A DNA stretch of 64,000 bases from the NCBI RefSeq assembly GCF_006912135.1, contig NZ_VIRS01000022.1, positions 59,982-123,981 of the forward strand, given 5' to 3'. Below, piece by piece: positions 16,519-24,471 of the stretch. Both the position numbers and the translations under genes were made by a program. Source of the stretch: Cryptosporangium phraense. Its GTDB lineage: Bacteria > Actinomycetota > Actinomycetes > Mycobacteriales > Cryptosporangiaceae. Each line of letters starts with the position of its first letter. The first letter of the stretch is position 1. Under the pieces are notes generated by a model. That model did not search any database. It worked only from the letters and a program-made list of their open reading frames with translations, and was not told the DNA's origin.

Positions 16519-17751
16519 TCAGACCCCTAACCCAGCGGACTCGATGTCGATTGTGCGGTCCAACAACCCTGATAGGAGAGCGGCCCGAAACTGGCGGATT
16601 CTATGGGATTCTGCGCGGCACGCACGCCCGACTGAACGCATCGAAAGAATAGTTTTCGCCACTTTGCGCTGCTCGGCCAGATCGGGCATTGGTATCTCAA
16701 GGTTAACAATCTTCGACTGGCTAATATTCTTCATCGATGCCGACCCCGACGCAGCGATCGCTATCTGGCTCCGCACCCGCGACAGCGCCATAGCAACAAC
16801 CAGGAAGTTCGGGTCCAGGCCGTCATCAGGAACTATTCGAAGGGTCTTGTCGCTCAGATATAGGCCACTTCTAACGTCTGAGGGGACGCGACAGGCCGCT
16901 CCCACCCGGTGAATAGTCCCGCTCGCACGGGTGACCAGCACATCTCCTGCCCGCACCTCCGCCGCGTTTGGCATTTCAGTTCCCGGGGCGAGTGTCTTTG
17001 ACTCATCGGCGCTGAACTGGAAGGGCTTCACCGCACTGACCTTTAGAACGCCCGGTTCATGCTCAGCGGGGATTCTATCGACCGCCTGCGGGCTGCGCCC
17101 ACCTTCGATGCGACAGATCCGGCCCTTCAATGGTACGAAAGTCGAACTTGCTAGCATCGACTCGGCCATTGCGCTGGCGGCCGAATCGGCGGCTGTTTCT
17201 TCACGGTCGAGCGCGGCGATATGGTCGTCGACCGCACCGATCACCCCCACGATCCGCTTTTGCAGGGAAATCGGCGGGATATTCATGACAATACTGAGGA
17301 AATCCGAGGCCTTCACTCGCTCGCGCCTACCCCCCATTCCCTTGGACATACTTTGAAGTGCGCTCCACATCTCCGATGTGGTGATGAGTATGCGAAAAAA
17401 ATCGGGATCTGCTTCGGGCGTGAAAGCGAAAGTCGGAAACTCCTGCGATGCGAACGATTCCGGCAGGTCATTAGGCGTAACCGCGATGGCACCCTCAAAT
17501 GCCTTGAGGCGACTGTAGATGAGCAGACCGGGACCTATCCGATTTAGATTCTTGTAAGAAGTGGAGCGTCCTGAAATCGGCTCTCGATAGAGCAGCCCTC
17601 TGCCTTTATTCAATACTCCGACAGTTGCGTAATCCTGGCCTGGGTCCACAGCAACCGTCCGAACGCTGAGCGCGAGGAATCGCGATAGAGGTGCTCTGAC
17701 CCATCGCTTTTGGTCGCCGGCCGCAGGATCACTATTCATCGAGTCACTCAT
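16519..17751 (-). CDS. hsdS: type I restriction-modification specificity subunit S (HsdS)
   Basis: A 410-residue protein with two target-recognition halves: the first ends in ISLQKRIVGVIGAVDDHIAALDR and the second in MPDLAEQRKVAKTILSMR, the conserved helices that separate and terminate recognition domains. It starts at the ATG at 17751, overlapping hsdM by eight bases; another ATG at 17739 is possible. Base composition is lower in G+C than neighbouring genes, with runs of A around 17395-17400, which fits the usual horizontal shuffling of recognition subunits. The target sequence cannot be predicted. Confidence 0.9.
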   Translation of the reverse strand: MSDSMNSDPAAGDQKRWVRAPLSRFLALSVRTVAVDPGQDYATVGVLNKGRGLLYREPISGRSTSYKNLNRIGPGLLIYSRLKAFEGAIAVTPNDLPESFASQEFPTFAFTPEADPDFFRILITTSEMWSALQSMSKGMGGRRERVKASDFLSIVMNIPPISLQKRIVGVIGAVDDHIAALDREETAADSAASAMAESMLASSTFVPLKGRICRIEGGRSPQAVDRIPAEHEPGVLKVSAVKPFQFSADESKTLAPGTEMPNAAEVRAGDVLVTRASGTIHRVGAACRVPSDVRSGLYLSDKTLRIVPDDGLDPNFLVVAMALSRVRSQIAIAASGSASMKNISQSKIVNLEIPMPDLAEQRKVAKTILSMRSVGRACRAESHRIRQFRAALLSGLLDRTIDIESAGLGV

Positions 17752-19312
17752 CGAAGCCTTCGATCCCTGCATCAGCCAGAACGGAAAGCATGACCTGCTC
17801 GGCTTTCCGTCGCTCCGCACGGGCAAGGCGATATGCCTCGATTAGGGCGCCGAGGTCTTCCTGCGTGGCGGCAGTCTGTTTGATGTACCGTCCAATTTTG
17901 AGATCGTAGTCGTTTGCGACGATCTCCGCAGTAGGAACGAGCCGCGCCGCGAGACCACCTCCTCCGGAGCTGATCACATCATCGTAATTGAATTTCGAGT
18001 GATATACAGCTACGACATCCGCAATATCTTCCTTGGTAAGCATATTGCGCTTCTTGGACTTAATGAAACGCATTGAGGCGTCAATAAACAGCACGCCGCC
18101 CTGCCGCTCTGGGGCTTTGCAGCCTGGGGCGCGGAATACCAGGATCGCGGTCGGGATAGTCGTGCTGTAAAAGAGGTTGGGCGGTAGGCCGATGACGGCC
18201 TCCAGCAGGTCATCATCCAGGACGCGCTGGCGGATCGCCGCCTCCGTGCCACCTCGGAAAAGGACGCCGTGAGGCAACACAACACCAGCACGACCCTTTG
18301 TCGGAGTCATCGAGGCCATCATGTGCTGCACGAAAGCCCAGTCAGCCAGTGCCTGAGGCGCAACCCCGCCGATAGCGCGCGGATCCTTCGACCACGGTTT
18401 CCACTTGAGACTGTAGGGCGGGTTCGCCATGATCACATCGAACTGCGCGATCGATCCATCTGGCTTTTTGTGGCGAGGATCTTTCAGAGTGTCGCCGACC
18501 TCAATGTGGAAATCGGTGAGGTTGTGCATGAAAAGATTCATCCTGGCCACGCCCGCTGTGTCCGGCACAGCTTCCTGCCCAAACAGTCGCAGCGAGTAGC
18601 CGCGCCCTCCATGGGCTTTCAGGAGGTTGGCCGACGCGATGAGCATGCCACCCGACCCACATGTAGGGTCATAGACCGATTCGAACGCCTTCGGCTCGAG
18701 GACTTCGACGATCAGTTCGACGACCTCCCGCGGTGTGAAGAACTGGCCGGCGCGGGTGCCCGAGCCGTCGGAGAATCGCTTCAGCAGGTATTCGTACGCC
18801 CCACCGAGCACGTCGAAGGACATGTTGCCCTCGTGCATCTTCGGCGTGCGGTTCATCGCCCGCATGACCGCCGCCAGCACCTCGTTCGACAGGACCTCCT
18901 CGGAGGTCCACGTCATCGAGCCGAACAGGCGGGAGAACTTGTCCGGATTGGCCGTTTCAATGGCCTGCAACGAGGTACGGACCCGCTGGCCCAGCCTCGG
19001 CTGGGTGACCGTGCCAAGGACCGCGGACCAAGACGCGCGGCTGTAGTGGCCTGCACCGGAACTGACGAACGGAATATCGAACGACTGATAGTCGCGGTAC
19101 TCGATCTCGTGGGCTTCGTCGTCGGTGAGGCTCTCCAAACCCTCGTTCTCGGCCAGGAACTCCTGGTGGTGATAGTCCCAGGTGTCGGAGAGGTACTTCC
19201 AGAACATCAGCGGGAATATCACCGAGGCGTACTGCGCTTCGGGCATCGCTACGCGCAGCTCGTCCGCGGCGTCCCACAACCGGTTCTCGATCTCCTGCTG
19301 GGTCACTGCCAT
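17744..19312 (-). CDS. hsdM: type I restriction-modification DNA methyltransferase subunit M (HsdM)
   Basis: A 522-residue N6-adenine methyltransferase. The N-terminal HsdM_N region starts at MAVTQQEIENRLWDAADELR; motif I is DPTCGSGGMLIASA and motif IV is NPPYSLKW. I chose the ATG at 19312 because homology begins there; the upstream in-frame extension is not conserved in look. First gene of hsdM-hsdS-hsdR. The 126 bases upstream (19313-19438) must hold the promoter, but no clear boxes stand out. Confidence 0.93.
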   Translation of the reverse strand: MAVTQQEIENRLWDAADELRVAMPEAQYASVIFPLMFWKYLSDTWDYHHQEFLAENEGLESLTDDEAHEIEYRDYQSFDIPFVSSGAGHYSRASWSAVLGTVTQPRLGQRVRTSLQAIETANPDKFSRLFGSMTWTSEEVLSNEVLAAVMRAMNRTPKMHEGNMSFDVLGGAYEYLLKRFSDGSGTRAGQFFTPREVVELIVEVLEPKAFESVYDPTCGSGGMLIASANLLKAHGGRGYSLRLFGQEAVPDTAGVARMNLFMHNLTDFHIEVGDTLKDPRHKKPDGSIAQFDVIMANPPYSLKWKPWSKDPRAIGGVAPQALADWAFVQHMMASMTPTKGRAGVVLPHGVLFRGGTEAAIRQRVLDDDLLEAVIGLPPNLFYSTTIPTAILVFRAPGCKAPERQGGVLFIDASMRFIKSKKRNMLTKEDIADVVAVYHSKFNYDDVISSGGGGLAARLVPTAEIVANDYDLKIGRYIKQTAATQEDLGALIEAYRLARAERRKAEQVMLSVLADAGIEGFDE

Positions 19313-19438
19313 CAGTCGAAGGCGTCCTTGCTCGTCAGAGGTGCTGACCCGAGGGCCACGATGTGTTGGCGGCAACCCTATTTGGAGCACGCTGAGGATG
19401 TGCACCGGAGGGACGAGCGCGCCGACGAGACCGACCTC

Positions 19439-20266
19439 TCAGCGCCACTCGTCGGGGAGAAAATCCTCGAGGGAACCGGTCCGGCGGAAGCCCCGGTACT
19501 GGCTGCGGGGGAAGGGGCCTACGCCAACGCGCCGGATACGTTCGATCGCCTCGGCTGGGAGGACGCCGGCGCGATGCAACTCCTCGATCAGTGCGTCGAA
19601 CTGCCGTTGCTGCCCAACCACAGCGTCCTTCAACCGTGCGAGGTCGGGCTGACCCACTCCGACATAGAACTGATCGTCGCCCTCCTCTGACACCAAAACC
19701 ACAAACTCCCGATACTCCGAACCAGCGGCCTCCCAGACGCACTGCCCGAACCGCATCGACACCGGTTCAGCCCGCACGCCATGCAGCACGACCGGGAAGT
19801 AGTCCTCTGCTTCGTAGTGCTTCTCGATCAGCACCGACAGTGCCTCATGCGCAGCCTCGTCCGTGGCGAACAGCAACTGCACCATCAGCGACATTTCGGC
19901 GCGTCCGGCATCGGCAAGATGGCGCGTCAACGGCAACGTCAACCCGTCAACGGTCACGGCGTCCACGGTGACGTGCTCGTATTCGATCAGCTCGAGCGCG
20001 TAGTTGACCGGGCCATCGTTGACGGAGGTCGACGACCAAGTCTCCACCAGCCATTGACCGCCCTGCCGATCCAACAGCGGCCGGGTACTGGCTCGGCGAA
20101 TCGCTTCGGCCGCGGCATCGTCCTCGCCACCTTCTATACGGAGGCCACTCACCGCGATCCGGCGGAGTGTCGCGCCCGTCAACACAGACCGCACGGGCTC
20201 CTGAACAGTCATACGCCCGGGCGCTGACCTACCAACGATCACCAATTCCACAACGTCCGCAGTCAT
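19439..20266 (-). CDS. unknown protein upstream of the hsd operon
   Basis: About 275 residues with no family that I recognise. The middle (ALELIEYEHVTVDAVTVDGLTLPL) looks beta-rich, followed by helical EAHEALSVLIEKHYEAEDYF and a C-terminal helix pair with QQRQFDALIEELHRAG. No catalytic motif or membrane segment is clear. Same strand as hsdM and 126 bases before it, so it may share the locus's role. Two ATGs, at 20266 and 20212, each lie in a repeated GGGCGTATGACT context; the shorter form is equally possible. Confidence 0.55.
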   Translation of the reverse strand: MTADVVELVIVGRSAPGRMTVQEPVRSVLTGATLRRIAVSGLRIEGGEDDAAAEAIRRASTRPLLDRQGGQWLVETWSSTSVNDGPVNYALELIEYEHVTVDAVTVDGLTLPLTRHLADAGRAEMSLMVQLLFATDEAAHEALSVLIEKHYEAEDYFPVVLHGVRAEPVSMRFGQCVWEAAGSEYREFVVLVSEEGDDQFYVGVGQPDLARLKDAVVGQQRQFDALIEELHRAGVLPAEAIERIRRVGVGPFPRSQYRGFRRTGSLEDFLPDEWR

Positions 20267-20300
20267 ACGCCCAGGTTGACACTTACCTACGACAATTCCG
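20207..20300 (-). repeat. Imperfect tandem duplication covering the start codon
   Basis: On the plus strand AGTCATACGCCC occurs at 20207-20218 and again at 20261-20272, 54 bases apart and so in frame. Each is followed by a similar CTAC...CAATTCC stretch. The copies place two identical ATGACT starts upstream of the unknown gene, one of which probably arose by duplication of the start region. The rest of the gap to 20526 shows nothing else I can name. Confidence 0.5.
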
Positions 20301-20526
20301 CTCGCGCTCGCACGAGACAGTGCATCCGACGAGGCGAGGAGCACGAAACTGACGGGCCAGTGCTTCAGCGCCGGGCCGGGCCATCGAGGCTCACCGATGT
20401 GTAGCACCGGCGCGCACGTCAGTACACAGTCCGGGGTGACACTCGTCCGCCGGCCAGGGGCAGTGCCGTCGGCTGCGTGTAGCCGCCACCCGGTCCACGG
20501 TCAAACGACGGTCAAGCAACAGAACG

Positions 20527-20554
20527 CCCGACTCCCCGGTGGAGGGGAATCGGG
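20527..20554 (-). terminator. Hairpin downstream of tRNA-Arg
   Basis: An 11-base stem (20527-20537 with 20544-20554, one G-T pair) closes a six-base loop, 32 bases past the tRNA 3' end. On the plus strand it is followed by a run of six T at about 20564-20571, so it could stop transcription from either side. Confidence 0.5.
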
Positions 20555-20585
20555 CCCTGACCTACTTTTTTGTCTCAACCAGACG

Positions 20586-20658
20586 CGCGCTCGGAGGGAC
20601 TCGAACCCCCAACCTCTTGATCCGTAGTCAAGTGCTCTATCCGTTGAGCTACGAGCGC
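20586..20658 (-). tRNA. tRNA-Arg (anticodon ACG)
   Basis: Reading the minus strand, a seven-base acceptor stem (GCGCTCG with CGAGCGC), a D-arm with AGCTCAACGGATAGAGC, the anticodon stem-loop CTTGA-CTACGGA-TCAAG and a T-loop TTCGAGT give a 73-base cloverleaf. The loop places ACG at positions 34-36. No CCA is encoded. A TATGCT -10 box lies at 20676-20681 upstream. Its 3' end faces the accessory region 1-20 kb, the usual side for element integration. Confidence 0.95.
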
Positions 20659-20967
20659 AGGTCGTTCGGGTCAGAAGCATAGCGCAGGCTCCGGGGTGCT
20701 CGCCGCCGCCCCCTCGTCGCATCACCTCGTGATCCTCAGCGAGACCCTTACCGTGAATCCATGCTCCCTCTGTCCCACCTGGCCGCACTGTTCGTGATCG
20801 GGCGTCGCGGCGGGCTGATGAGTGTGCTCGGAAACACTCTCGGGATGCTGCCCCAGGTGGCCGCGACCGAAGCTCCGCCGGCGCGGCGGCGGCGTCGCCT
20901 CGCCCGCTCGGCGATGAGTTGCCGACTCGAAGCGCCGGAGCCAAAGACTGAGCCCGGTGAAAACCCT
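20659..20967. other. Intergenic region between tRNA-Arg and the CGNR gene
   Basis: No gene is convincing here. A small hairpin (GAGTGT at 20820-20825 with ACACTC at 20834-20839) is the only structure seen. Open frames on both strands continue into the antisense of the next gene and are shadows. Confidence 0.4.
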
Positions 20968-21594
20968 TTAGGGGGTAGCTCGCGCGACCCTTCGGCGGGC
21001 GGTGAGGCGTCGGGCCTTGGCCTGGGCGCCGCAGTCCTCCATCGCACACCAGCGGCGGGACGAGTTGCGGCTGCGGTCGAGGAACAGCCACCCGCAGCCG
21101 CCCTCGTCGAGCGGGCAGGCCCGGACATGTTTCGGGTCGGCCGTGCGCAGGAACTCGACCGCCGAGACCGCCAGACGATCGGGGATCAGCGTGGCCGGCG
21201 CAGTGCCCACGACCAGCGCCAACGACCCGCCCCCGAGAGTCAGCTCCGAGCGCGCCGTGGCGGCCGTCCATCTCAGCCCGAGCTTCTCGAGCGCCGGCCC
21301 GGCGTCGGACGTAGTACCGAGGACGTTCAGTAAGACGTCGTACGTCGCTTCTCGAACCTCCCGGGAGGCGCGTAGCGCCTGCTCGCCGGCTGACGGCGAC
21401 GCGGCCCAGGCCGATCGGACCAATTCCACCTCGACGTCCGTCAGTATTTCGAGGCGCAGGGCCCAATCAACGAGATCGGTGGGACTGGTGAGGTGTTCGC
21501 GAAAGTTGGTCGCTCCGGGTAGCCGGGGCTCTACCGTGTTGACAAGGTCGAGCGCGACATGGCCACCCACGATTCGAAGATCTTTCGGTGCCAT
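20968..21594 (-). CDS. ABATE/CGNR zinc-finger domain protein (probable regulator)
   Basis: A 208-residue protein with an N-terminal ABATE domain (GGHVALDLVNTVE near residue 10) and a C-terminal CGNR-type zinc finger, in which CPLDEGGCGW and CAMEDCGAQAKARR supply four cysteines and RSRNSSRRWC the basic stretch. The family is treated as transcription regulators of stress or efflux genes. It is divergent from an MFS exporter with only 39 bases between the starts. A -10-like TAGCGT ends seven bases before the ATG, so the mRNA may be leaderless. Confidence 0.85.
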   Translation of the reverse strand: MAPKDLRIVGGHVALDLVNTVEPRLPGATNFREHLTSPTDLVDWALRLEILTDVEVELVRSAWAASPSAGEQALRASREVREATYDVLLNVLGTTSDAGPALEKLGLRWTAATARSELTLGGGSLALVVGTAPATLIPDRLAVSAVEFLRTADPKHVRACPLDEGGCGWLFLDRSRNSSRRWCAMEDCGAQAKARRLTARRRVARATP

Positions 21595-21633
21595 GCTATT
21601 TACGCTACCACTAAAACCTGTTACACCGGAATC

Positions 21634-22842
21634 ATGACCAAGGCGATCGCCGCACTTGTGGTCCTGTCGACGACGACGTTCATGTACGTCACGACGGAGA
21701 CGTTGCCGATCGGGCTGCTGCCGCTCATCGCCAATGACCTCGGCGTGTCCCGGTCGGCCGTCGGGCTGTTGGTCACCGGGTACGGGCTGGTGGTCGTGGT
21801 GGCTTCGGTGCCGCTGACCGCGCTCACCCGTCGGTGGAACCGGAAGTGGCTGCTCACCGGGCTGGTGGGGCTGCTGGTAGTGACGACGCTGATGTCGGCG
21901 CTGGCCGGTAACTACTGGGTGTTGCTGTCGGCCCGGCTCATCACCGCGCTCGGCCAGGCGCTGTTCTGGTCGATCGTGACGCCGACCGCTTTCGCGCTGT
22001 TCCCCGCGCACGTCCGGGGCCGAGCGGCGTCGGCGCTCGCCGGTGGCAGCTCGCTGGCCGCGGTGCTGGGAGTGCCGATCGGCACCTGGCTCGGCCAGCA
22101 GGCCGGCTGGCAAGTGGCGTTCCTCGCGGTGTGCGCGTTCGGCATCGTGCTCACGGTGGGTGTCGCGATGCTGCTCCCGACCGCACCGGGGGGCACGGAG
22201 GCTGCTTCACGGGGAACGGAGCCCGACACCGGCCGCTTCTGGGTGATCATCCTGACGACCGTGCTGGGCGTGACCGGCGCTTTCACCGCCTTCACCTACA
22301 TCAGCGCGTTCCTCACCGACGTCAACGGCTTCTCGACCGAGGCGATCGGTCCGATCCTCTTCGTGCGGGGCATCGCCGGCGTCGTCGGGGTTGCACTGGT
22401 CAGTCTCTTCATCGATCGGGCGATCCGGGCGACGCTGACGACGGTGGTAGCGCTGCAGGGCGTCGGGCTCGCATTGCACTACGTTTCCGGGGACGCCCAG
22501 TGGCTGGCGATCGGGTCGGTGGCGCTGGGCGGGCTGGCGTTCTCGGGGATGGCGTCGGTGTTGGGCGTGCGGGTGCTGCAGGTCGCGCCGCGGAGCACCG
22601 AGCTGGCGTCGGCGTCGATGTCGACCGGGTTCAACGTCGGGATCACCGCGGGGGCGCTGATCGGGGGGTTGCTGCTGCCGACGGTCGGGGTGCGGAGCAC
22701 GGCGCTCGTCGGTGTGGTGCTGACGTTCGCCGCGCTGGCGGTGCTGCTCATGGAGCCGTACTTCTCGGCCGCCGAAGAAAGCGACGTCCGGGCCCTGGAG
22801 CCGCCGAAGCCGTTAGAGAGCAGATTTACGCCGGCCCCGTAG
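21634..22842 (+). CDS. MFS exporter (DHA1-type drug/sugar efflux)
   Basis: A 402-residue membrane protein with about twelve hydrophobic segments. MTKAIAALVVLSTTTFMYVT starts the first, and VTGYGLVVVVASVPLTALTRRWNRKW holds the loop 2-3 basic motif of major facilitator proteins. Length and pattern fit the chloramphenicol/arabinose efflux group. The ATG at 21634 is preferred because the frame upstream is the antisense of the regulator. It is probably controlled by the divergent CGNR protein. Its 3' end overlaps the convergent GTPase gene by 30 bases. Confidence 0.85.
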   Translation: MTKAIAALVVLSTTTFMYVTTETLPIGLLPLIANDLGVSRSAVGLLVTGYGLVVVVASVPLTALTRRWNRKWLLTGLVGLLVVTTLMSALAGNYWVLLSARLITALGQALFWSIVTPTAFALFPAHVRGRAASALAGGSSLAAVLGVPIGTWLGQQAGWQVAFLAVCAFGIVLTVGVAMLLPTAPGGTEAASRGTEPDTGRFWVIILTTVLGVTGAFTAFTYISAFLTDVNGFSTEAIGPILFVRGIAGVVGVALVSLFIDRAIRATLTTVVALQGVGLALHYVSGDAQWLAIGSVALGGLAFSGMASVLGVRVLQVAPRSTELASASMSTGFNVGITAGALIGGLLLPTVGVRSTALVGVVLTFAALAVLLMEPYFSAAEESDVRALEPPKPLESRFTPAP

Positions 22843-24471
22843 CTGCGTGATGGCTTGACACAGTTCCTGCCGGTTGGTCAGCTCCTCGCGCACCGGGTCC
22901 AGCACGGCCTCGGCCGCGACCTGCTCCACCCGAGCCCGGATCCGGCGGCGGGCCCCGCTCGACCTCCGGCGTGCGCCGAGCGCCCCCAGCCGCGCCCCGA
23001 CGAAGCCCAGTACCCAGCCGACCAGCACGCCCGCCAGCAGCATCCCGGTCGGCACCGGCACCCGCCACGACCACACGTCGACGTCCGGCAGCGGCGGCTC
23101 CGGCAACCGGAACCAGTCCAGCACGAACAGCCCGAGCAACCACAGCGCGCCGACCAGCGCCACCAGCGCCAGCACGTTCTGCAGGACCCGCACGAACCCC
23201 CACCAGTGCGGGCGCCGCGAGAGGCCGAGATCCGTGCCCGCCACCGCCCGGTCGAGCAGATCCGGCAGTTCGTCCCGGCGGCCGTTGGCCGCTCGGTTCA
23301 CCAGGCCCGGCCACGGCTCGGGGAGCCCCGCTCCGGCCCGGTCGACCAGGCCCCGCAGTGCCGTGTCCACTCTGGCCTGCTGCACGGCCGAGGCCCCCGG
23401 AAGAGAGGTGCGCACCAGCTCGCTCGGTGAGGCGTCCCCGGACAACCGCGCCCCGGGCAGCCCCAACCGCGTCGCCGCGCTCGGCCGCACCTTGGCCACC
23501 CAGCGCGTCACCGGCCAGCCGGTCGCGGCCCGCGTCCGGCTGCGGTGCGTCCGGGCGACGGCCGCGGCCACCGCGTCCGCGCCCGACGCCTCGGTCAGCG
23601 CCGAGATCACCTCGGCCCGGTCCGCCCGGTCGACGTCTCCGGGCGACCCGGAACTTCCGCACATCGGGCCCAACCGATCCGCCAGCGCGCGCAGGTCCGC
23701 GCTCAACCGGCGGACCGACGCCTCGTGCTCCGCCACCGCGCCGGCCAGCCGGGCCCGCAACGCCGGAACGCCCTCGCCGGTCCGCGCGGACACCGGCAGC
23801 ACCGGCACCCGCCCCAGCTCCTCGTCGGCCAGCAATCGGCGCAGGTCGTCGACCATCGACGAGCGGCCGGTCACCGGCACCCGGTCGATCTGGTTGAACG
23901 CGACGACCGTCAGCTCGGCGTGCGTCCGCAACGGCTTGAGGTAGCGGTCGTGCAGGGCCGCGTCCGCATATTTCTGCGGATCCACCACCCAGACGATCAG
24001 ATCGACGAGCTCGACCAGCCGGTCGACCTCGAGCCGGTGGCTGACCTGCACCGAGTCCACGTCGGGGAGGTCGAGCAGCACCAGTCCGGCCAGGTCGTCC
24101 GCGCCCTCCTCACCCAGGTGGTGCCTGCGTGGGACGTCGAGCCAGTCGAGCAGCGGGGCCGCGCCGTCGGGATTCCAGACCGCGGCCTGAGCCGTCGAGG
24201 TCATCGGACGGCGCAGTCCGGTGGCTGCCAGCTCCGTTCCGACCAGCGCGTTGAACAGCGACGACTTGCCGCTACCGGTCGTGCCGGCGAGCGCGACGAC
24301 CGTGTGCTCGGCGCCCAGCCGCAGCCGTTGCGCGGCCTTCCCGGACAGGTCCCGAGCGGTCGCCAGCAGCGCCGGGTCGAGCCGGGCGTCGCCCAGCGAC
24401 ACGATCCGGTCGAGGGCCTCCAGCCTCGGGCGCAGCGGCGACGAATCGGTCGAGCGGGTCAGCAGAGTCAT
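22813..24471 (-). CDS. membrane-associated dynamin-like/Era-like GTPase
   Basis: A 552-residue protein. G1 is ALAGTTGSGKSSLFNAL near residue 60, G3 is LLDLPDVDSV (DxxD in place of DxxG), and G4 is FNQID in place of NKxD. Two hydrophobic segments near the C-terminus (VLALVALVGALWLLGLFVL and MLLAGVLVGWVLGFVGA) would anchor it in the membrane, followed by a basic Arg-rich stretch. The ATG overlaps the stop of the upstream GTPase gene by four bases, so the two products are made together. Role unknown: membrane remodelling or cell-envelope homeostasis are guesses. Confidence 0.8.
   Translation of the reverse strand: MTLLTRSTDSSPLRPRLEALDRIVSLGDARLDPALLATARDLSGKAAQRLRLGAEHTVVALAGTTGSGKSSLFNALVGTELAATGLRRPMTSTAQAAVWNPDGAAPLLDWLDVPRRHHLGEEGADDLAGLVLLDLPDVDSVQVSHRLEVDRLVELVDLIVWVVDPQKYADAALHDRYLKPLRTHAELTVVAFNQIDRVPVTGRSSMVDDLRRLLADEELGRVPVLPVSARTGEGVPALRARLAGAVAEHEASVRRLSADLRALADRLGPMCGSSGSPGDVDRADRAEVISALTEASGADAVAAAVARTHRSRTRAATGWPVTRWVAKVRPSAATRLGLPGARLSGDASPSELVRTSLPGASAVQQARVDTALRGLVDRAGAGLPEPWPGLVNRAANGRRDELPDLLDRAVAGTDLGLSRRPHWWGFVRVLQNVLALVALVGALWLLGLFVLDWFRLPEPPLPDVDVWSWRVPVPTGMLLAGVLVGWVLGFVGARLGALGARRRSSGARRRIRARVEQVAAEAVLDPVREELTNRQELCQAITQLRGRRKSAL

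Noticed and set aside
19340..19380. GTTG/CAAC dyad upstream of hsdM resembling the XRE operator half-site
   Set aside because: Only four-base arms and a different centre; too short to claim as a site.
1..20586. Intact prophage or integrative element
   Set aside because: No integrase, excisionase, structural or translocase gene and no repeated tRNA end were found; only the position and content suggest an island.
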